From the NCBI GenBank assembly GCA_030823955.1, contig JAVBYO010000007.1, positions 48,710 to 112,709 on the forward strand: 64,000 nt of DNA. The letters run 5' to 3'. Position numbers and translations under genes: made by a program. Under the pieces are notes generated by a model. That model saw only the letters and a list, made by a program, of their open reading frames with translations, did not search any database and was not told where the DNA came from. This document shows, one piece after another, positions 56,273-64,000 of this stretch (position 1 is the stretch's first letter; every line of letters begins with the position of its first letter). The stretch comes from Gallionellaceae bacterium. GTDB lineage: Bacteria; Pseudomonadota; Gammaproteobacteria; Burkholderiales; Gallionellaceae.

Positions 56273-56583
56273 TGGCGGGGCTTTTTCGTTTAACTGCGCT
56301 CAATATAGCAACATCTGTGATCAATTCGTGTATTTCAGGTGATAGGGTGCGGGATTGGCTGGTAGTCATCCGGTAGCGTGTTAGCGGCATCCGGAGGCTT
56401 CTGCTAGAATACGCAGCAGAATAATTTTAAGGGAACGCTGGGGTGATCTGGTGTCTTCCGTTGCCTCTCCGATTATGGCGTGACGCGCTATCGTGAGCGG
56501 GAAACGAGATCGGCCTGATTTGTCCCCTGTGGCGGTCGCCCAAATGCAGTACCACCATTTTTATCACCCTTGGAGAGTGCAAT
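56273..56583 (+). other. 311-bp gap before prkB: promoter and long leader
   Basis: Holds an extended -10 promoter, TGC-TAGAAT (56402-56410), overlapped by the inverted repeat TTCTGCT-N9-AGCAGAA (56399-56421), a possible regulator site. The remaining 160 bp form a long 5' leader with several GC-rich palindromic stretches before a ribosome site (TTGGAGAG). No ORF, tRNA or repeat family was found in it. Confidence 0.5.
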
Positions 56584-57480
56584 ATGTCACGTAAACATCC
56601 CGTTATCGCCGTAACCGGTTCGTCCGGAGCCGGAACCACCACCGCCAAACGCGCTTTTGAGAATATCTTCCGCCGCGAAAAGATCAAGGCCGCAGTGATC
56701 GAAGGCGACAGTCTGCACAGTCTGGATCGTATGGCTTTCCGCGCTGCTGCTGCCGAAGCTGCCAAGGCTGGGCATAACACCTTCAGCCATTTCGGCCCGG
56801 AAGCCAACCACTTCGACAAGATCGAAGAGACATTCAAGACCTACGGCGAGACCGGCATGTGCAAACGCCGTTACTACGTGCATAGCGATGCAGAGGCCGT
56901 GGAGCACAACAAACACTTCAACCTCACCAACCTCACTCCCGGTGTGTTCACTCCCTGGGAAGACATCGAAGCCAACTCCGACCTGTTGTTCTACGAAGGT
57001 CTGCACGGTATGGCCAAAGATGAGAAGCAAGGGATCGACGCCAGCAAGTTCGTCGACCTGAGCATCGGCGTGGTGCCGGTGGTGAATCTGGAGTGGATCC
57101 AGAAGATCCATCGCGACAAAGCAGAGCGCGGCTATTCGGCTGAAGCGACTGTGGATACCATCATGCGTCGTATGCCTGATTACATCAATTACATCACGCC
57201 GCAGTTCACCTACACCGATATCAACTTCCAGCGTATCGCCACGGTGGACACGTCCAACCCGTTCATCGCGCGCGACATCCCCACGCCGGATGAGAGTTTT
57301 GTGGTGATCCGTTTCCGTTCTCCCAAGAATATCGACTTCCCTTACCTGCTCGATATGATCCACGACTCGTTCATGTCCCGCTCCAACACCATCGTGGTGC
57401 CCGGCGGCAAGATGAGCCTGGCGATGGAAGTGATCCTGGCGCCGATCATGCACGAGCTGATCGAGAACAAGAAGAAGTAA
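56584..57480 (+). CDS. prkB: Phosphoribulokinase
   Basis: Calvin-cycle kinase that makes ribulose-1,5-bisphosphate from ribulose-5-phosphate. The 298-residue protein is of the proteobacterial class, with P-loop GSSGAGTTT at residues 12-20, IEGDSLHSLDR, HFGPEANHFDK, VFTPWEDIEANSDLLFYEGLHG and the YITPQFTYTDINFQRI region. It ends in KK and is followed by a terminator. RuBisCO is not in the window, but a PRK gene with a Cbb-type aldolase is strong evidence for autotrophic capacity. Confidence 0.96.
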   Translation: MSRKHPVIAVTGSSGAGTTTAKRAFENIFRREKIKAAVIEGDSLHSLDRMAFRAAAAEAAKAGHNTFSHFGPEANHFDKIEETFKTYGETGMCKRRYYVHSDAEAVEHNKHFNLTNLTPGVFTPWEDIEANSDLLFYEGLHGMAKDEKQGIDASKFVDLSIGVVPVVNLEWIQKIHRDKAERGYSAEATVDTIMRRMPDYINYITPQFTYTDINFQRIATVDTSNPFIARDIPTPDESFVVIRFRSPKNIDFPYLLDMIHDSFMSRSNTIVVPGGKMSLAMEVILAPIMHELIENKKK

Positions 57481-57501
57481 CACGCGAGTGTAATAACAAA
57501 G

Positions 57502-57535
57502 CGGGGAATCAGGCTAGGCTTGATTCCCCGTTTCT
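57502..57535 (+). terminator. Rho-independent terminator after prkB
   Basis: A 10-bp perfect stem CGGGGAATCA / TGATTCCCCG extended by GC, loop around CTAGG, then TTTCTTTT. It lies 21 bp after the prkB stop and 18 bp before uvrD. Confidence 0.88.
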
Positions 57536-57547
57536 TTTGGAACGATT

Positions 57548-59722
57548 ATGAATCTGTTGGATGGCCTCAACCCCGAACAACGCGCCGCCGTCGAGCTGCC
57601 CGCGCAATCCGCGCTGATCCTGGCCGGAGCGGGCAGTGGCAAGACACGTGTGCTGACCACGCGTATCGCCTACCTCATCAGTACCGGGCAGGTCTCGCCG
57701 CATGGCATCCTTGCGGTCACGTTCACCAACAAGGCGGCCAAGGAGATGGTGACGCGCTTGTCGGCAATGCTGCCGATCAATACGCGCGGCATGTGGATAG
57801 GCACTTTCCACGGCCTGTGCAACCGCATGCTGCGTGCGCATCACCGCGAGGCGAACCTGCCGCAAGCTTTTCAGATACTCGATAGTAGCGACCAACTTTC
57901 CGCCATCAAGCGGGTGATGAAAGCGCAGAACGTCGATCCGGAAAAATTCATCCCGCGCGATGTGCAGAACTTCATCAGCGGCAGCAAAGAGCAAGGGCTG
58001 CGTGCGCATGAGGTGGAAGCCTACGATCCATTCACGCGGCGCAAGGTGGAGGTGTTCGCCGAATACGACGCGCAATGTCAGCGCGAAGGCGTGGTGGATT
58101 TTTCCGAGCTGCTGCTGCGTTGCTATGAGTTGCTGCAACGCAACCAGCAGTTGCGCGAGCATTATCAGGATCGTTTCAAACACATCCTCGTGGATGAGTT
58201 CCAAGATACCAATCCGCTGCAATACCGCTGGCTGAAGCTGTTGGCCGGCCGCAACAATGCTTTATTTGCTGTGGGGGACGACGACCAGTCCATCTATGCC
58301 TTCCGTGGTGCGAACGTGGGCAACATGCAAGAGCTGCTGCGCGATTTTCATGTGGAGAACGTCATCAAGCTGGAGCAGAACTACCGCTCGCACGGCAACA
58401 TCCTCGATGCCGCCAATGCGCTCATCAGCAACAACAAGGGTCGCCTCGGCAAGAACCTGTGGACGTCCGAGAATGGCGGCGAGCAGTTGCGTGTGTATGA
58501 GGCGGAGACCGATGTGGATGAGGCGCGCTTCATCGTGGAGGAGATCCAGGAGCTCAAGCGCGAGGGGGTGAAGCTGACCGAGATGGCTTTGCTGTATCGC
58601 TCCAATGCGCAGTCGCGCGTGCTGGAACATGCGCTGGTGTCGGCGGGCCTGTCGTACCGTGTGTATGGCGGTTTGCGCTTCTTCGAGCGGCAAGAGATCA
58701 AGCATACGCTGGCCTATCTGCGCCTGATGGAGAACACCGACGATGACAATGCGCTGCTGCGTATCATCAACTTTCCCACACGCGGCATCGGTGCGCGCAG
58801 TATCGAACAATTGCAGGAGGCGGCGCGCATCAACAACACGACGTTATGGGATGCCGCCGCGCGTGCGGGGGGCAAGGTGACCGCATTCGTCGGGCTCATC
58901 GAATCCCTGCGCAGTGGCATCGCGGGTTTGCCGCTGCCGGAGATCATGGAACATGTGCTGCACCACAGCGGTTTGGTGGCGCATTACGAGAGCGAAAAGG
59001 CAGTCGCCTCCAAACGTCGCGAAGCGGAAGAGCGTTTGGAAAACATGAACGAACTCATCAACTCCGCCACCTTGTTCGTGCATGAGAATGAAGACGACAG
59101 TCTCACTGCATTCCTCACTCATGCCTCACTGGAGTCGGGTGAGCATCAGGCGGGCGATGGCGATGACGCGCTGCATCTGATGACGGTGCATGCGGCCAAG
59201 GGATTGGAGTTCCATACCGTGTTCATCACGGGCTTGGAAGAGAGCCTGTTCCCGCACCAAAACAGTATCGACAATAACGACCTCGATGAAGAGCGCCGCC
59301 TGATGTACGTGGCCATCACCCGTGCGCGGCGGCGTTTGTATCTCACCTTCGCACAGCGTCGCATGTTGCATGGGCAGACGCACTACAGCCGCGTGTCCAG
59401 CTTCATGCGCGAGTTGCCGGAAGCCTTGCTGCATTGGATCACTCCGCGCTACAGCGCCAGCCCATCGTTTCAGCCGAGTAGTTATGAGGCAAACAGCTAC
59501 GCACGTGCGTTTGCCGCTAATCCCAAAGTTCCCATGGAGAAGGCGCCGCCGTCACCCAGTGCGATGTGGCGTATCGGCCAGCGCGTGTTCCATCAGAAAT
59601 TCGGCGAAGGCGTGGTGACGGGTACCGAAGGCAGCGGCAACGAAGGGCGCGTACAGGTGAATTTCAAGCGGGCAGGTAGCAAGTGGCTGGCGCTGGAATA
59701 CGCCAAGCTGGAAGCGATCTGA
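57548..59722 (+). CDS. uvrD: UvrD/Rep-family DNA helicase
   Basis: Superfamily 1A 3'-5' helicase for nucleotide excision and mismatch repair. The 724-residue protein has Q-motif LNPEQRAAVELP, motif I AGAGSGKTRVL (26-36), Ia VTFTNKAAKEM, II LVDEFQDTN (near 217), III GDDDQSIYAFRGA, IV QNYRSHGNIL, V TVHAAKGLEF and VI LMYVAITRARRRL, and a C-terminal RIGQRVFHQKFGEGVV Tudor-like region. It is a full-length UvrD. The ATG lies immediately after the prkB terminator. Confidence 0.95.
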   Translation: MNLLDGLNPEQRAAVELPAQSALILAGAGSGKTRVLTTRIAYLISTGQVSPHGILAVTFTNKAAKEMVTRLSAMLPINTRGMWIGTFHGLCNRMLRAHHREANLPQAFQILDSSDQLSAIKRVMKAQNVDPEKFIPRDVQNFISGSKEQGLRAHEVEAYDPFTRRKVEVFAEYDAQCQREGVVDFSELLLRCYELLQRNQQLREHYQDRFKHILVDEFQDTNPLQYRWLKLLAGRNNALFAVGDDDQSIYAFRGANVGNMQELLRDFHVENVIKLEQNYRSHGNILDAANALISNNKGRLGKNLWTSENGGEQLRVYEAETDVDEARFIVEEIQELKREGVKLTEMALLYRSNAQSRVLEHALVSAGLSYRVYGGLRFFERQEIKHTLAYLRLMENTDDDNALLRIINFPTRGIGARSIEQLQEAARINNTTLWDAAARAGGKVTAFVGLIESLRSGIAGLPLPEIMEHVLHHSGLVAHYESEKAVASKRREAEERLENMNELINSATLFVHENEDDSLTAFLTHASLESGEHQAGDGDDALHLMTVHAAKGLEFHTVFITGLEESLFPHQNSIDNNDLDEERRLMYVAITRARRRLYLTFAQRRMLHGQTHYSRVSSFMRELPEALLHWITPRYSASPSFQPSSYEANSYARAFAANPKVPMEKAPPSPSAMWRIGQRVFHQKFGEGVVTGTEGSGNEGRVQVNFKRAGSKWLALEYAKLEAI

Positions 59723-59730
59723 ACCCCGGC

Positions 59731-60192
59731 TTAGGTTGACGAGGTCTCGCGTTTGCTGGCAGAGCTGAGGGCACTCGCTTCCATCACCGCAGTCACCATC
59801 ACGATGATGAGTGTGGGCAGCAGGGCGATGCGGGTGAGTGCCGTCCAGAGGATGTGGCCCATGTGTGCATCGCGCGCATTGAGGCTGATGAGCCAGGCGA
59901 CGAAGATCAGCGTCGCCGAGATGGCATAACCCAGCAGCAACCATTTCCCGTGTCGCCAGGTGAGTCGCCAGTGGGCATCGACAAAAGCGTGCGTAGTCTT
60001 TTTGCTGCGCAGGTAGATGTAGGCGAGCAGCGCGACGGAACACAGCAGCGGGATCGACATGCCGATCATGCCGATGTCGAGCACGATCACCGCCGGGGTC
60101 ATTAGCAGATCGAAGAAGAACAGTCCGGAGATGAACAGGTTGTGCGGTAGCTGCGCCTGTCTGACTTCGCGGTCGCCTATCTCATTGTCCAT
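59731..60192 (-). CDS. Uncharacterised membrane protein
   Basis: A 153-residue protein with four hydrophobic helices (about 16-34, 38-58, 78-100 and 110-130). The N-terminus MDNEIGDREVRQAQLPHNLFISGL is soluble. I do not recognise a family. It overlaps the preceding BPSS1780-type gene by 11 bp on the same strand. ATGs at 60204 and further upstream are also possible; I take 60192 because it leaves the shortest overlap and a plausible N-terminus. Confidence 0.6.
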   Translation of the reverse strand: MDNEIGDREVRQAQLPHNLFISGLFFFDLLMTPAVIVLDIGMIGMSIPLLCSVALLAYIYLRSKKTTHAFVDAHWRLTWRHGKWLLLGYAISATLIFVAWLISLNARDAHMGHILWTALTRIALLPTLIIVMVTAVMEASALSSASKRETSST

Positions 60193-60964
60193 CAGGTGTG
60201 ACATCCTGCTGCGGCGTGGCGTCGGGCGTCGGGGTGTTGCTTGCGGCGTCTTCCGGCCAGGGGAAGATGCCGCGATAGGCGGCATAGATCGAGGTGGTCA
60301 TGATGGGCAGCAGGATCACCCAGCCCAGCATCATCGGCAGCGAGGCAACGATGGCGAACAGCATCATCATCACACCGTAAACGGACAGCGGCGCAAGGTT
60401 GCGCACACAGCCGCGCAGGCTGGTCTTGAGTGCCGCCAGCGGGGACACTTTGTCGAAGGTCACCAGCATCGGCGCGAACTGGGTGGCCAGCAGCAAACCG
60501 CTGAACAGGACCATGCCGATCATGATGGCCAACATCGCGCCTTCGGTCGCATGGGCGATCACGGCGGGGTCGTCTGTCGGAGTGCTGCCCATGAGGATCT
60601 CGACCAGCGCCGTGCCGCCGGCCAGCATCATCACGCCGAAGATCAGCAACTGGCCGATCAGATTGAGGCCGCCGAGTGTCACCAGTTGTTGTGTGTTGCG
60701 CTGGAAGCCCATGAACAGATGCGCAAGCTCAAGCTCTTCATCGTGCTCCAGCGCATGGCAGCCCCATAACAATCCGGAGAACAACACCGGGAACAGTAGG
60801 GTGGCGAGGAATTCCCCGGCCACCGGGATGCTGGAGATGCCGAGCAGTCCGGCGATGCCGATGAGTGTCAGTACCACCCACAGGATAGGGCTCTTCTTGA
60901 ACAGGTAGATACCCTGTTTGATCCACAACCAGCCGCTGCCCATCGTGAGTTTGTTCGCTTCCAT
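60182..60964 (-). CDS. BPSS1780-family membrane protein
   Basis: A 260-residue inner-membrane protein with about six hydrophobic segments. The N-terminus GSGWLWIKQGIYLFKKSPILWV and the middle motif FPVLFSGLLWGCHALEHDEELELAHLF match the BPSS1780 family, which is mostly confined to Betaproteobacteria and has no known function. The C-terminal tail (TPTPDATPQQDVTPDG) is disordered. It sits between thrB and the small membrane-protein gene in one minus-strand unit. Confidence 0.85.
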   Translation of the reverse strand: MEANKLTMGSGWLWIKQGIYLFKKSPILWVVLTLIGIAGLLGISSIPVAGEFLATLLFPVLFSGLLWGCHALEHDEELELAHLFMGFQRNTQQLVTLGGLNLIGQLLIFGVMMLAGGTALVEILMGSTPTDDPAVIAHATEGAMLAIMIGMVLFSGLLLATQFAPMLVTFDKVSPLAALKTSLRGCVRNLAPLSVYGVMMMLFAIVASLPMMLGWVILLPIMTTSIYAAYRGIFPWPEDAASNTPTPDATPQQDVTPDGQ

Positions 60965-60977
60965 GCGGGTGTCCTGT

Positions 60978-61922
60978 CTATAACCAAGGGGTGTCCGTAC
61001 CGGTAGCGATATGGCGCTGCAGGATACGTTTGAATTGATCGGGGTTGTGCGCGTTCACGATCTCGCCTGCGCGCGGCAGATGCAGGTCGAACAGGCGCGA
61101 GATCCAGAAACGCAGCGCCGCCACGCGCAAAGCCGTCGGCCAGGCGGCGGCCTCCTGCGCGGTGAAGGGGCGGGTGCCGTGATAGGCATGCAGAAAGGCG
61201 CGGGTGCGCTCCGCATCCAGATCGCCGCTGGCAGTCATGCACCAGTCGTTGACCGTGATCGCAACATCGTAGAGCAGCACATCGTTGCAGGCGAAATAGA
61301 AATCGATCAGCCCGCCGACACGTTCTCCGTCCATCAGCACATTGTCGCGGAACAGATCGGCATGCACCACGCCGCGCGGCATGTCACTCAGGGCATGGCT
61401 CGCATGGTGGGCCACTTCGGCATCCAGCAAGGCGGCATCTTCCGCCGTCAGGAAGCCGCGCACATGTTGCACCGCGCTGCTGCGCCATGCCGCCCCGCGC
61501 GGATTGTCCATCCTCCCCGCGAAGCCCTGACCGGCGCTGTGCATCTGTCCCAGCATGGCACCCACAGCCGCACAATTGCTTACACTCGGTTGCGTCACCG
61601 ACTTGCCGGGTAGGCGGCTCACGATACACGCGGGCTTGCCGTTGAGTGTGCCGAGGAAGCGGTCATCCTTGTCCGCCACCGGGCAGGGGCAGGGGATGCC
61701 GTGGCGCGCGAGATGCGCCATCAGGTCGAGATAGAAAGGCAGTTCGTGCGCCGTGAGTTTCTCGAACAGGGTGAGCACGAAACGCCCGTTGCTGGTGGTG
61801 ACGAAATAATTGGTGTTCTCGATGCCGGAAGCGATGCCCTGCAGTTCAAGCAGGGTGCCGAGCGAATAATGGCTCAGCCATGCGGTGATGTCCGCCTCGG
61901 TGACGCGTGTGAAGACTGCCAT
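60978..61922 (-). CDS. thrB: Homoserine kinase (APH-fold ThrB)
   Basis: Phosphorylates homoserine on the way to threonine. The 314-residue protein is of the aminoglycoside-kinase-fold type found in Betaproteobacteria and Pseudomonas, with the catalytic loop VVHADLFRDNVL (near 185) and LIDFYFACNDVLLYDVAIT (near 207). It begins MAVFTRVTEADITAWLSHY, the family's normal start. It is followed on the minus strand by BPSS1780-type genes and preceded by the DUF2782 gene, an arrangement I know from related genomes. Confidence 0.92.
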   Translation of the reverse strand: MAVFTRVTEADITAWLSHYSLGTLLELQGIASGIENTNYFVTTSNGRFVLTLFEKLTAHELPFYLDLMAHLARHGIPCPCPVADKDDRFLGTLNGKPACIVSRLPGKSVTQPSVSNCAAVGAMLGQMHSAGQGFAGRMDNPRGAAWRSSAVQHVRGFLTAEDAALLDAEVAHHASHALSDMPRGVVHADLFRDNVLMDGERVGGLIDFYFACNDVLLYDVAITVNDWCMTASGDLDAERTRAFLHAYHGTRPFTAQEAAAWPTALRVAALRFWISRLFDLHLPRAGEIVNAHNPDQFKRILQRHIATGTDTPWL

Positions 61923-61937
61923 GCGGTGGGACCTGTA

Positions 61938-62261
61938 TCAGAATTTGAAGATGACCCATTGCGGGACGCGCAAGCCGGAATCTAGACTCTCCTGGCGCGC
62001 GAACTTGCCGTCGCCGCGGTCGTCGATGAGGTAATAGGGCTTGCCGTGTTTCGGTGTCACTTTGATCATGTAGAGCTTGCCGTTGGAACGGTATTCCTCG
62101 ACGGTCTGTCCGACCTCTTTGGTGATGGTCACCTGCGGCTCATCCGGCGCGTCGGTGGACGGCAATGCAGCCGGGGGGGGCGGGGTTTTCGCTGCGGCAG
62201 GCTGTTCTGCGTAGGCGCTGCCACACAGGCAACTCAGAAATAGAATGGTGATCAGGCGCAT
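61938..62261 (-). CDS. DUF2782 family periplasmic protein
   Basis: A 107-residue protein with a signal peptide (MRLITILFLSCLCGSAYA) and a small mature domain containing VTITKEVGQTVEEYRSNGKLYMIKVTP and GKPYYLIDDRGDGKF, the DUF2782 pattern. The proline-rich spacer PPPPAALP precedes it. Function unknown; in other genomes it commonly lies next to polA and thrB, as here. The ATG at 62261 is used because the ORF upstream (to 62285) adds only a non-conserved tail. Confidence 0.87.
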   Translation of the reverse strand: MRLITILFLSCLCGSAYAEQPAAAKTPPPPAALPSTDAPDEPQVTITKEVGQTVEEYRSNGKLYMIKVTPKHGKPYYLIDDRGDGKFARQESLDSGLRVPQWVIFKF

Positions 62262-62321
62262 CGCGTTTCCCCGGTGGTTTTGCATGGGGGTATTTTAGCA
62301 GAGAAGGGGGAAGGGTACGGA

Positions 62322-62358
62322 GTGAAGGGTGAAGCTGGTTTGCCTCTTCACCCTTCAC
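62322..62358. repeat. Inverted repeat GTGAAGGGTGAAG (family F)
   Basis: A perfect 13-bp inverted repeat, GTGAAGGGTGAAG and CTTCACCCTTCAC, with an 11-nt loop, between the LOG and DUF2782 genes. Similar to the G/A-rich arms after folE2. Confidence 0.7.
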
Positions 62359-62363
62359 CGATT

Positions 62364-63080
62364 TTACAGGTTCAACTGCATCTCGCGTTCCGAGGCCGAC
62401 GGCTCGAAACCGCGCGTCTCGTAATGTTTGAAGATGGCGGCGACGATCTGTTCCGGCTCGTCGATGACCTGGATCAGCTCCAGATCGTCGGGGCCGATCA
62501 TTTTCTCTTCCAGTAAGCTGGTCTTGAACCAGTCCACCATGCCACCCCAGAACTTGCTGCCGACCAGGATGATGGGCATCCTGCGTGTCTTGCCGGTCTG
62601 CACCAGCGTGAGCGCTTCCATCAGCTCGTCCAGCGTGCCGAAGCCTCCCGGCATCACCACATAGGCACTGGCGAATTTGACGAACATCACCTTGCGCGTA
62701 AAGAAATGCTGGAAGGTCTGGCTGATGTTCTGGTAGGGGTTGTTGTGCTGTTCGTGCGGCAACTGGATATTGAGGCCCACGCTGGGCGATTTTCCGTAGA
62801 ACGCACCTTTGTTGGCCGCCTCCATCACGCCGGGGCCGCCGCCGGAAATGACCGAGAACCCGGCGTCGGAAAGCATGCGCGCGATCTCTTCGGTCAGCTT
62901 GTAATAAGGGTGGTCGTGCGGCGTGCGCGCACTGCCGAAGATGCTCACGGCGGGCTGGATGTCTTGCAGGCGTTCGGTCGCCGACACGAATTCTGACATA
63001 ATGCCGAATACGCGCCATGCCTCCTTCGACTGCGTCAACTCGGGCAGATGCGAGTGAGGTATTTTGGATTGTCCGTTCAT
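62364..63080 (-). CDS. LOG family (TIGR00730) nucleotide hydrolase-like protein
   Basis: A 238-residue Rossmann-fold protein of the lysine-decarboxylase-like LOG family. Conserved motifs are SGGGPGVMEAANKGA (79-93) and PGGFGTLDE (144-152), which in plants and some bacteria bind nucleotide 5'-monophosphates and release the base (cytokinin-activating activity). In Proteobacteria a general nucleotide 5'-phosphate hydrolase (PpnN-like) role is likely. The gene is divergent from polA with an 18-bp gap, so polA's promoter must lie inside this gene's start region. Confidence 0.9.
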   Translation of the reverse strand: MNGQSKIPHSHLPELTQSKEAWRVFGIMSEFVSATERLQDIQPAVSIFGSARTPHDHPYYKLTEEIARMLSDAGFSVISGGGPGVMEAANKGAFYGKSPSVGLNIQLPHEQHNNPYQNISQTFQHFFTRKVMFVKFASAYVVMPGGFGTLDELMEALTLVQTGKTRRMPIILVGSKFWGGMVDWFKTSLLEEKMIGPDDLELIQVIDEPEQIVAAIFKHYETRGFEPSASEREMQLNL

Positions 63081-63098
63081 CTCAAGCTTTCAAAAATA

Positions 63099-64000
63099 AT
63101 GAAGACACTGCTGTTAGTCGATGGCTCATCTTACCTGTATCGCGCGTTCCACGCGATGCCCGATCTGCGCAGTCCGGGCGGCCTGCCGACCGGCGCGATA
63201 CAAGGCGTGCTCAACATGCTGCGCCGTCTGCAAAAGGACTACCCGGCGGATTATAGCGCCTGCGTATTCGACGCCAAGGGCAAAACCTTCCGCGACGATT
63301 GGTATCCCGAATACAAAGCCAATCGCCCTTCCATGCCGGACGATCTGCGTGCACAGGTCGAGCCGTTGCACGAAGCGGTCGCCGCCTACGGCTGGAACAT
63401 CCTGATGATAGAAGGCGTGGAGGCCGACGATGTGATCGGCACACTGGCGCAACAAGCCGCGCAGGGCGGCGCGCGCTGCATCGTCTCCACCGGCGACAAA
63501 GACCTCACCCAGTTGGTCAACAGCCAGGTGCAACTCATCAACACCATGAGCAACGAAGTGCTGGACGAAGCGGGTGTGCTGGCCAAGTTCGGCGTGCCGC
63601 CCGAGCGCATTGTGGATTATCTGACGCTGGTCGGCGATGCCGTGGACAACGTGCCGGGTGTGACCAAGTGCGGCCCCAAGACGGCGGTGAAGTGGCTCAC
63701 ACAATACGGCACACTGGATAACTTAGTGGCTCACGCGGGCGAAGTGAGCGGCGTAGTCGGCGAGAACCTGCGCGCCGCACTGGACTGGCTGCCACAAGGC
63801 CGCCGTCTGGTCACGGTGAAATGTGATGTCGAACTGCCGGTGCGCTTCGATCAACTGACCCCGCCGCAACAGGACACGGAGAAATTGCGCGGCCTGCTGG
63901 AACAGTTCGGGTTCAGGAGCTGGTTGCGCGAACTCTCCTTTCCCTCTGGGAGAGGGGCTGGGGGTGAGGGAGATACTGGTAATTTTTCCGCCGCACACCA
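63099..64000 (+). CDS. polA: DNA polymerase I, N-terminal part (3' end cut by window)
   Basis: The first 300 residues of DNA polymerase I. They cover the 5'-3' exonuclease domain, with MKTLLLVDGSSYLYRAFHAMP at the start, the metal-binding VEADDVIGTLA near 108 and STGDKDLTQLV near 131, and the H3TH region LVGDAVDNVPGVTKCGPKTA near 175-194. The frame runs to the window end without a stop. Residues 279-292 (LSFPSGRGAGGEGD) come from a family A repeat, placed after the exonuclease domain in the linker region before the 3'-5' exonuclease-like domain. The ATG at 63099 is the family start. Confidence 0.93.
   Translation, partial: MKTLLLVDGSSYLYRAFHAMPDLRSPGGLPTGAIQGVLNMLRRLQKDYPADYSACVFDAKGKTFRDDWYPEYKANRPSMPDDLRAQVEPLHEAVAAYGWNILMIEGVEADDVIGTLAQQAAQGGARCIVSTGDKDLTQLVNSQVQLINTMSNEVLDEAGVLAKFGVPPERIVDYLTLVGDAVDNVPGVTKCGPKTAVKWLTQYGTLDNLVAHAGEVSGVVGENLRAALDWLPQGRRLVTVKCDVELPVRFDQLTPPQQDTEKLRGLLEQFGFRSWLRELSFPSGRGAGGEGDTGNFSAAH
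63933..63970 (+). repeat. Family A repeat in frame inside polA
   Basis: CTTTCCCTCTGGGAGAGGGG with the tail CTGGGGGTGAGGG, the same unit as in addA, translated in frame without a stop at residues 279-291 of DNA polymerase I. Confidence 0.88.

Overview
The window is a gene-dense, mostly housekeeping stretch of a betaproteobacterial chromosome (moderately high GC, short intergenic gaps, many 1-11 bp gene overlaps). The gene set points to an autotrophic member of the Nitrosomonadales, perhaps near Gallionellaceae: class II aldolase of the Calvin-cycle type (fba) and phosphoribulokinase (prkB), the SAH riboswitch on ahcY, folE2, the MurU/AmgK cell-wall recycling pair, BPSS1780-type and DUF2782 proteins, and a nif-type sigma54/NifA-controlled operon. 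The family assignment is inference; Betaproteobacteria is well supported.

Layout. 1-3.8 kb: end of pyk, fba, a TSUP exporter, an OsmC-like protein and a DUF2892 protein. 3.8-9.2 kb (minus): a cyclase-FHA protein, ubiH, pepP, a small membrane protein, murU, amgK. 9.3-14.7 kb (plus): lptD-surA-pdxA-rsmA, the classical outer-membrane biogenesis operon. 14.8-19.6 kb: thiD, thiE, hemL, engB, then a 188-bp element with terminal inverted repeats, a candidate minus-strand small RNA, and hemB. 19.7-22.8 kb (minus): groES-groEL with CIRCE and sigma32 signals, and an epimerase-like protein. 22.9-25.6 kb: bioA, dacB. 25.6-28.8 kb (minus): ubiD and two LpxL-type acyltransferases. 28.9-34.3 kb: the methyl cycle metK - SAH riboswitch - ahcY - membrane protein - metF, then trhP. 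34.4-35.9 kb: cytochrome b561, a YhcH-like protein, a GNAT protein. 36.0-37.8 kb: an LRV Fe-S protein and an unknown protein behind a NifA site and sigma54 promoter. 37.8-40.5 kb (minus): Rieske oxygenase, EamA transporter, SpoIIAA-like protein, lipoprotein. 40.7-44.5 kb: xseB-ispA-dxs and folE2. 44.6-51.8 kb: a glutamine amidotransferase, ferredoxin, addB, addA. 51.8-54.3 kb: a small accessory, partly AT-rich patch (lipoproteins, entericidin, vapBC, two unknown genes). 54.4-64 kb: radical SAM, mgtC, prkB, uvrD, membrane proteins, thrB, DUF2782, a LOG protein and the start of polA.

The most notable signals are not ordinary genes. (1) A 110-nt minus-strand RNA candidate upstream of hemB has a sigma-E-type promoter, four hairpins and C/U-rich anti-Shine-Dalgarno loops. 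(2) Short palindromic repeat families are scattered through the window, and five copies sit in frame inside addA and one inside polA. (3) A NifA/sigma54-controlled operon stands outside any visible nif cluster. (4) The vapBC promoter has an operator palindrome between its -35 and -10 and predicts a leaderless transcript. No tRNA, rRNA, CRISPR array, transposase or prophage was seen.
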